Program-made: the position numbers and the translations under genes | Part shown: piece by piece, positions 62,280 to 64,000 of the stretch | How positions within the stretch are numbered: the first letter of the stretch is position 1 | Layout of the letters: each line of letters begins with the position of its first letter | The notes under the pieces: model-generated | Databases searched by the model: none | Seen by the model: only the letters and a program-made list of their open reading frames with translations | Told to the model about the DNA's origin: nothing | Assembly (NCBI RefSeq): GCF_001761325.1 | Contig: NZ_CP017478.1 | Coordinates: forward strand, 2,377,501-2,441,500 | From: Urechidicola croceus | GTDB taxonomy: Bacteria > Bacteroidota > Bacteroidia > Flavobacteriales > Flavobacteriaceae | Direction: 5' to 3' | Length of the DNA stretch: 64,000 nt

Positions 62280-64000
62280 ATGAAAACAAAATTACTATTG
62301 CTTATCCTAGCGATAAGTACATTTAATTCTTACGCACAGTTTACTACCGTTTCCGGTTGGACTGCAACTAAATTAACACCCAACAATACTTTTAATAACC
62401 CATGGGAAATAACATATGGGCCAGATGATTATTTATGGATTAGTGATAGGAGTAATGAGAAAATCGTTCGTGTTGATCCAAATACTGGTGACGTAACCGA
62501 TATGATTAACATCAATGGTGTTACTTCTTCCAAACAAGGAGGTGTTTTAGGTATGGCAATTCATCCTGCGCTGTATAATGATATTACAACAACGGTCAAC
62601 AACTATGTTTTTAGTGCATATACTTATGATGATGGTGCAGGGTTGCAGTTAAGAATTGTAAGATTAATTTATGATAATTCAACAGGAACATTAGCAATTG
62701 ACACCTCTTTAGGTGTAAATGGGGCTATTTTAGAAGGACTACCTGCTAGTTCTGATCATAATTCTGGTCGATTAATTTTTGGACCTGATGAAAAGTTGTA
62801 CTACACAATTGGAGAACAAGGAGCAAACCAATTTGAAAATAGATGTAATGAAGTGTTATCTCAAGTCTTACCAACTTCACCAACAGATTATTTAAATTAT
62901 CCAGGGAAAACATTAAGATTAAATATTGATGGCTCTATACCTTCAGATAATCCAACACTAAGTGGAGTGCAATCACATGTGTTTACATACGGACAAAGAA
63001 ATACTCAAGGTATTATTTTTGCTCAAGATGGTACGCTTTATGCTTCAGAACATGGACCAAAAACGGATGATGAAATTAATATCCTAGAGTCAGGAAAAAA
63101 TTATGGGTGGCCAGAAATAGCAGGATATTTTGATGACAATTACACCTATTGTAATTGGTCAACATCATCTGCCTGTAGTTCAACTGAATTTACTGACCAT
63201 AATTGCCCATCAGGCGCAGAAACAGCAACTGAATTTGAATCGTATCCTTCTGGAGCACCAGCAAATTTTAGCCCACCAATTGGAACTTATGGTAGTTCAG
63301 GTACTGCAGGGACCGGTGGTGATTGGGGAGACTGGCCAACAATAGCTCCTTCAAGTATTGATATACATGAAACAGGAAATATTCAAGGTTGGGGACGTTC
63401 ACTTTTAATTCCAACACTTAAGAAAGGAACAATTTATAGAGCTAAATTAACATCAGATGGATTGGCCATTGAGGGTGATACCGATCCAACAAGTACCGAT
63501 GGATATGAATTATTTCATTCATCACATAATAGATATAGAGATATTGCAATTTCACCTGACGGATTAACAATTTATGCCGTTACAGATTCTAGTGGTTCAA
63601 CTTCTGGTCCTTCAACTGCAAATCCAACATCAGTAGATGATCCAGGAGTCATAGTAAAAATTGAATATACTGGACCAGTAAATCCTGAAGCACCAACAGC
63701 AGTATGTCAAGATATTTCTATTACACTTGACCCTTCAGGGAATGCAACACTTATCGGTTCTCAAATAGATAATGGCTCTAGCTCTAATATCGCCGATCCA
63801 ACATTAACTTTTTCTGTTGATATTGATGAGTTTGATTGTACAGATACCGATACACCTCAAACAGTTACTTTAACAGTTACTGATGCCGAATATAACAAAA
63901 GTACTTGTGTTGCTTTAGTTACAGTATTGCCTAATTCTAATCCTGATCCGATTGTAGCACCTATTTTAGACGATATAATCAGTGATTGCACAGTTACGGT
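62280..64000 (+). CDS. Secreted PQQ-dependent sugar dehydrogenase (partial)
   Basis: 573 codons are open from the ATG at 62280 to the window edge. After a signal peptide (LLLLILAISTFNSYAQ), the first ~450 residues follow the soluble glucose/sorbosone dehydrogenase (GSDH) propeller: NPWEITYGPDDYLWISDR, GGVLGMAIHP, DHNSGRLIFGPDEKLYYTIG, LRLNIDGSIPSDNP, YGQRNTQGIIFAQDGTLYAS, EHGPKTDDEINIL and NYGWPEIAGY. A HYR-like domain follows (about 470-545, VCQDISITLDPSGNATLIGS), which resembles the one in giant protein 2. It could oxidise an aldose outside the cell with PQQ as cofactor. Its C-terminus, probably with a T9SS sorting domain, is beyond the window. Confidence 0.88.
   Translation, partial: MKTKLLLLILAISTFNSYAQFTTVSGWTATKLTPNNTFNNPWEITYGPDDYLWISDRSNEKIVRVDPNTGDVTDMININGVTSSKQGGVLGMAIHPALYNDITTTVNNYVFSAYTYDDGAGLQLRIVRLIYDNSTGTLAIDTSLGVNGAILEGLPASSDHNSGRLIFGPDEKLYYTIGEQGANQFENRCNEVLSQVLPTSPTDYLNYPGKTLRLNIDGSIPSDNPTLSGVQSHVFTYGQRNTQGIIFAQDGTLYASEHGPKTDDEINILESGKNYGWPEIAGYFDDNYTYCNWSTSSACSSTEFTDHNCPSGAETATEFESYPSGAPANFSPPIGTYGSSGTAGTGGDWGDWPTIAPSSIDIHETGNIQGWGRSLLIPTLKKGTIYRAKLTSDGLAIEGDTDPTSTDGYELFHSSHNRYRDIAISPDGLTIYAVTDSSGSTSGPSTANPTSVDDPGVIVKIEYTGPVNPEAPTAVCQDISITLDPSGNATLIGSQIDNGSSSNIADPTLTFSVDIDEFDCTDTDTPQTVTLTVTDAEYNKSTCVALVTVLPNSNPDPIVAPILDDIISDCTVT

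Noticed and set aside
1-64000. tRNA, rRNA, CRISPR, integrase or transposase genes
   Set aside because: No cloverleaf-like sequence, repeat-spacer array, or mobile-element enzyme was found on reading both strands; small structured RNAs could still be missed without a covariance search.

Overview
The window looks like chromosomal DNA of a flavobacterium (Bacteroidota, Flavobacteriaceae-like). The evidence is a very AT-rich composition, -7 promoter boxes of the TAnnTTTG type, little sign of Shine-Dalgarno sequences, the type IX secretion protein PorZ next to recO, proteins ending in T9SS sorting domains, and family-typical order (DUF4175, ybeY, mnmG, a methyltransferase, an OmpH-like protein). 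I saw no tRNA, rRNA, CRISPR array, transposase or prophage gene.

Layout. 1-12.2 kb is housekeeping: the start of gltX (minus strand), two small hypothetical genes, DUF4175, ybeY, mnmG, a small membrane protein, a methyltransferase, an OmpH/Skp-like lipoprotein, then doxX and holB on the minus strand and pgk on the plus strand. Two near-perfect parS-like sites flank mnmG and a weaker one lies inside pgk, which suggests the region is close to the replication origin. 12.2-21.6 kb carries metabolic genes: a cytoplasmic GH5-like glycosidase, a GntP permease, an aldo/keto reductase, TIGR02757, DUF6370, trpS, plsC, a hemolysin-III family protein and an M1 aminopeptidase. A DUF1272 gene after it is broken by a one-base frameshift. 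22-30.2 kb holds the alpha-2-macroglobulin / penicillin-binding protein 1C pair. Short palindromic repeats lie in several intergenic gaps from 12 to 28 kb.

30.2-36.4 kb has a LytTR response regulator followed by two tandem, equal-length LytS-type histidine kinases, a small unknown gene, and then two copies (177 bp apart) of a small promoter-transcript-terminator unit that looks like a duplicated small RNA. A CYTH protein and a multi-pass glycosyltransferase-like membrane protein follow on the minus strand.

36.6-64 kb is envelope-related: porZ, recO, a TonB-dependent receptor, three giant secreted proteins (1717, 2121 and 2550 residues) that share a C-terminal module of about 880-900 residues ending in a T9SS sorting domain, and the start of a secreted PQQ-type sugar dehydrogenase only 32 bases after the last giant gene. 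The machinery gene porZ and several likely T9SS cargo genes are therefore close together.

The signals most worth following are the duplicated small RNA unit at 34.2-34.5 kb, the parS-like cluster around mnmG, and the three tandem giant proteins with a conserved tail and divergent heads. All calls rest on reading the sequence and remembered family knowledge; no database search was run.
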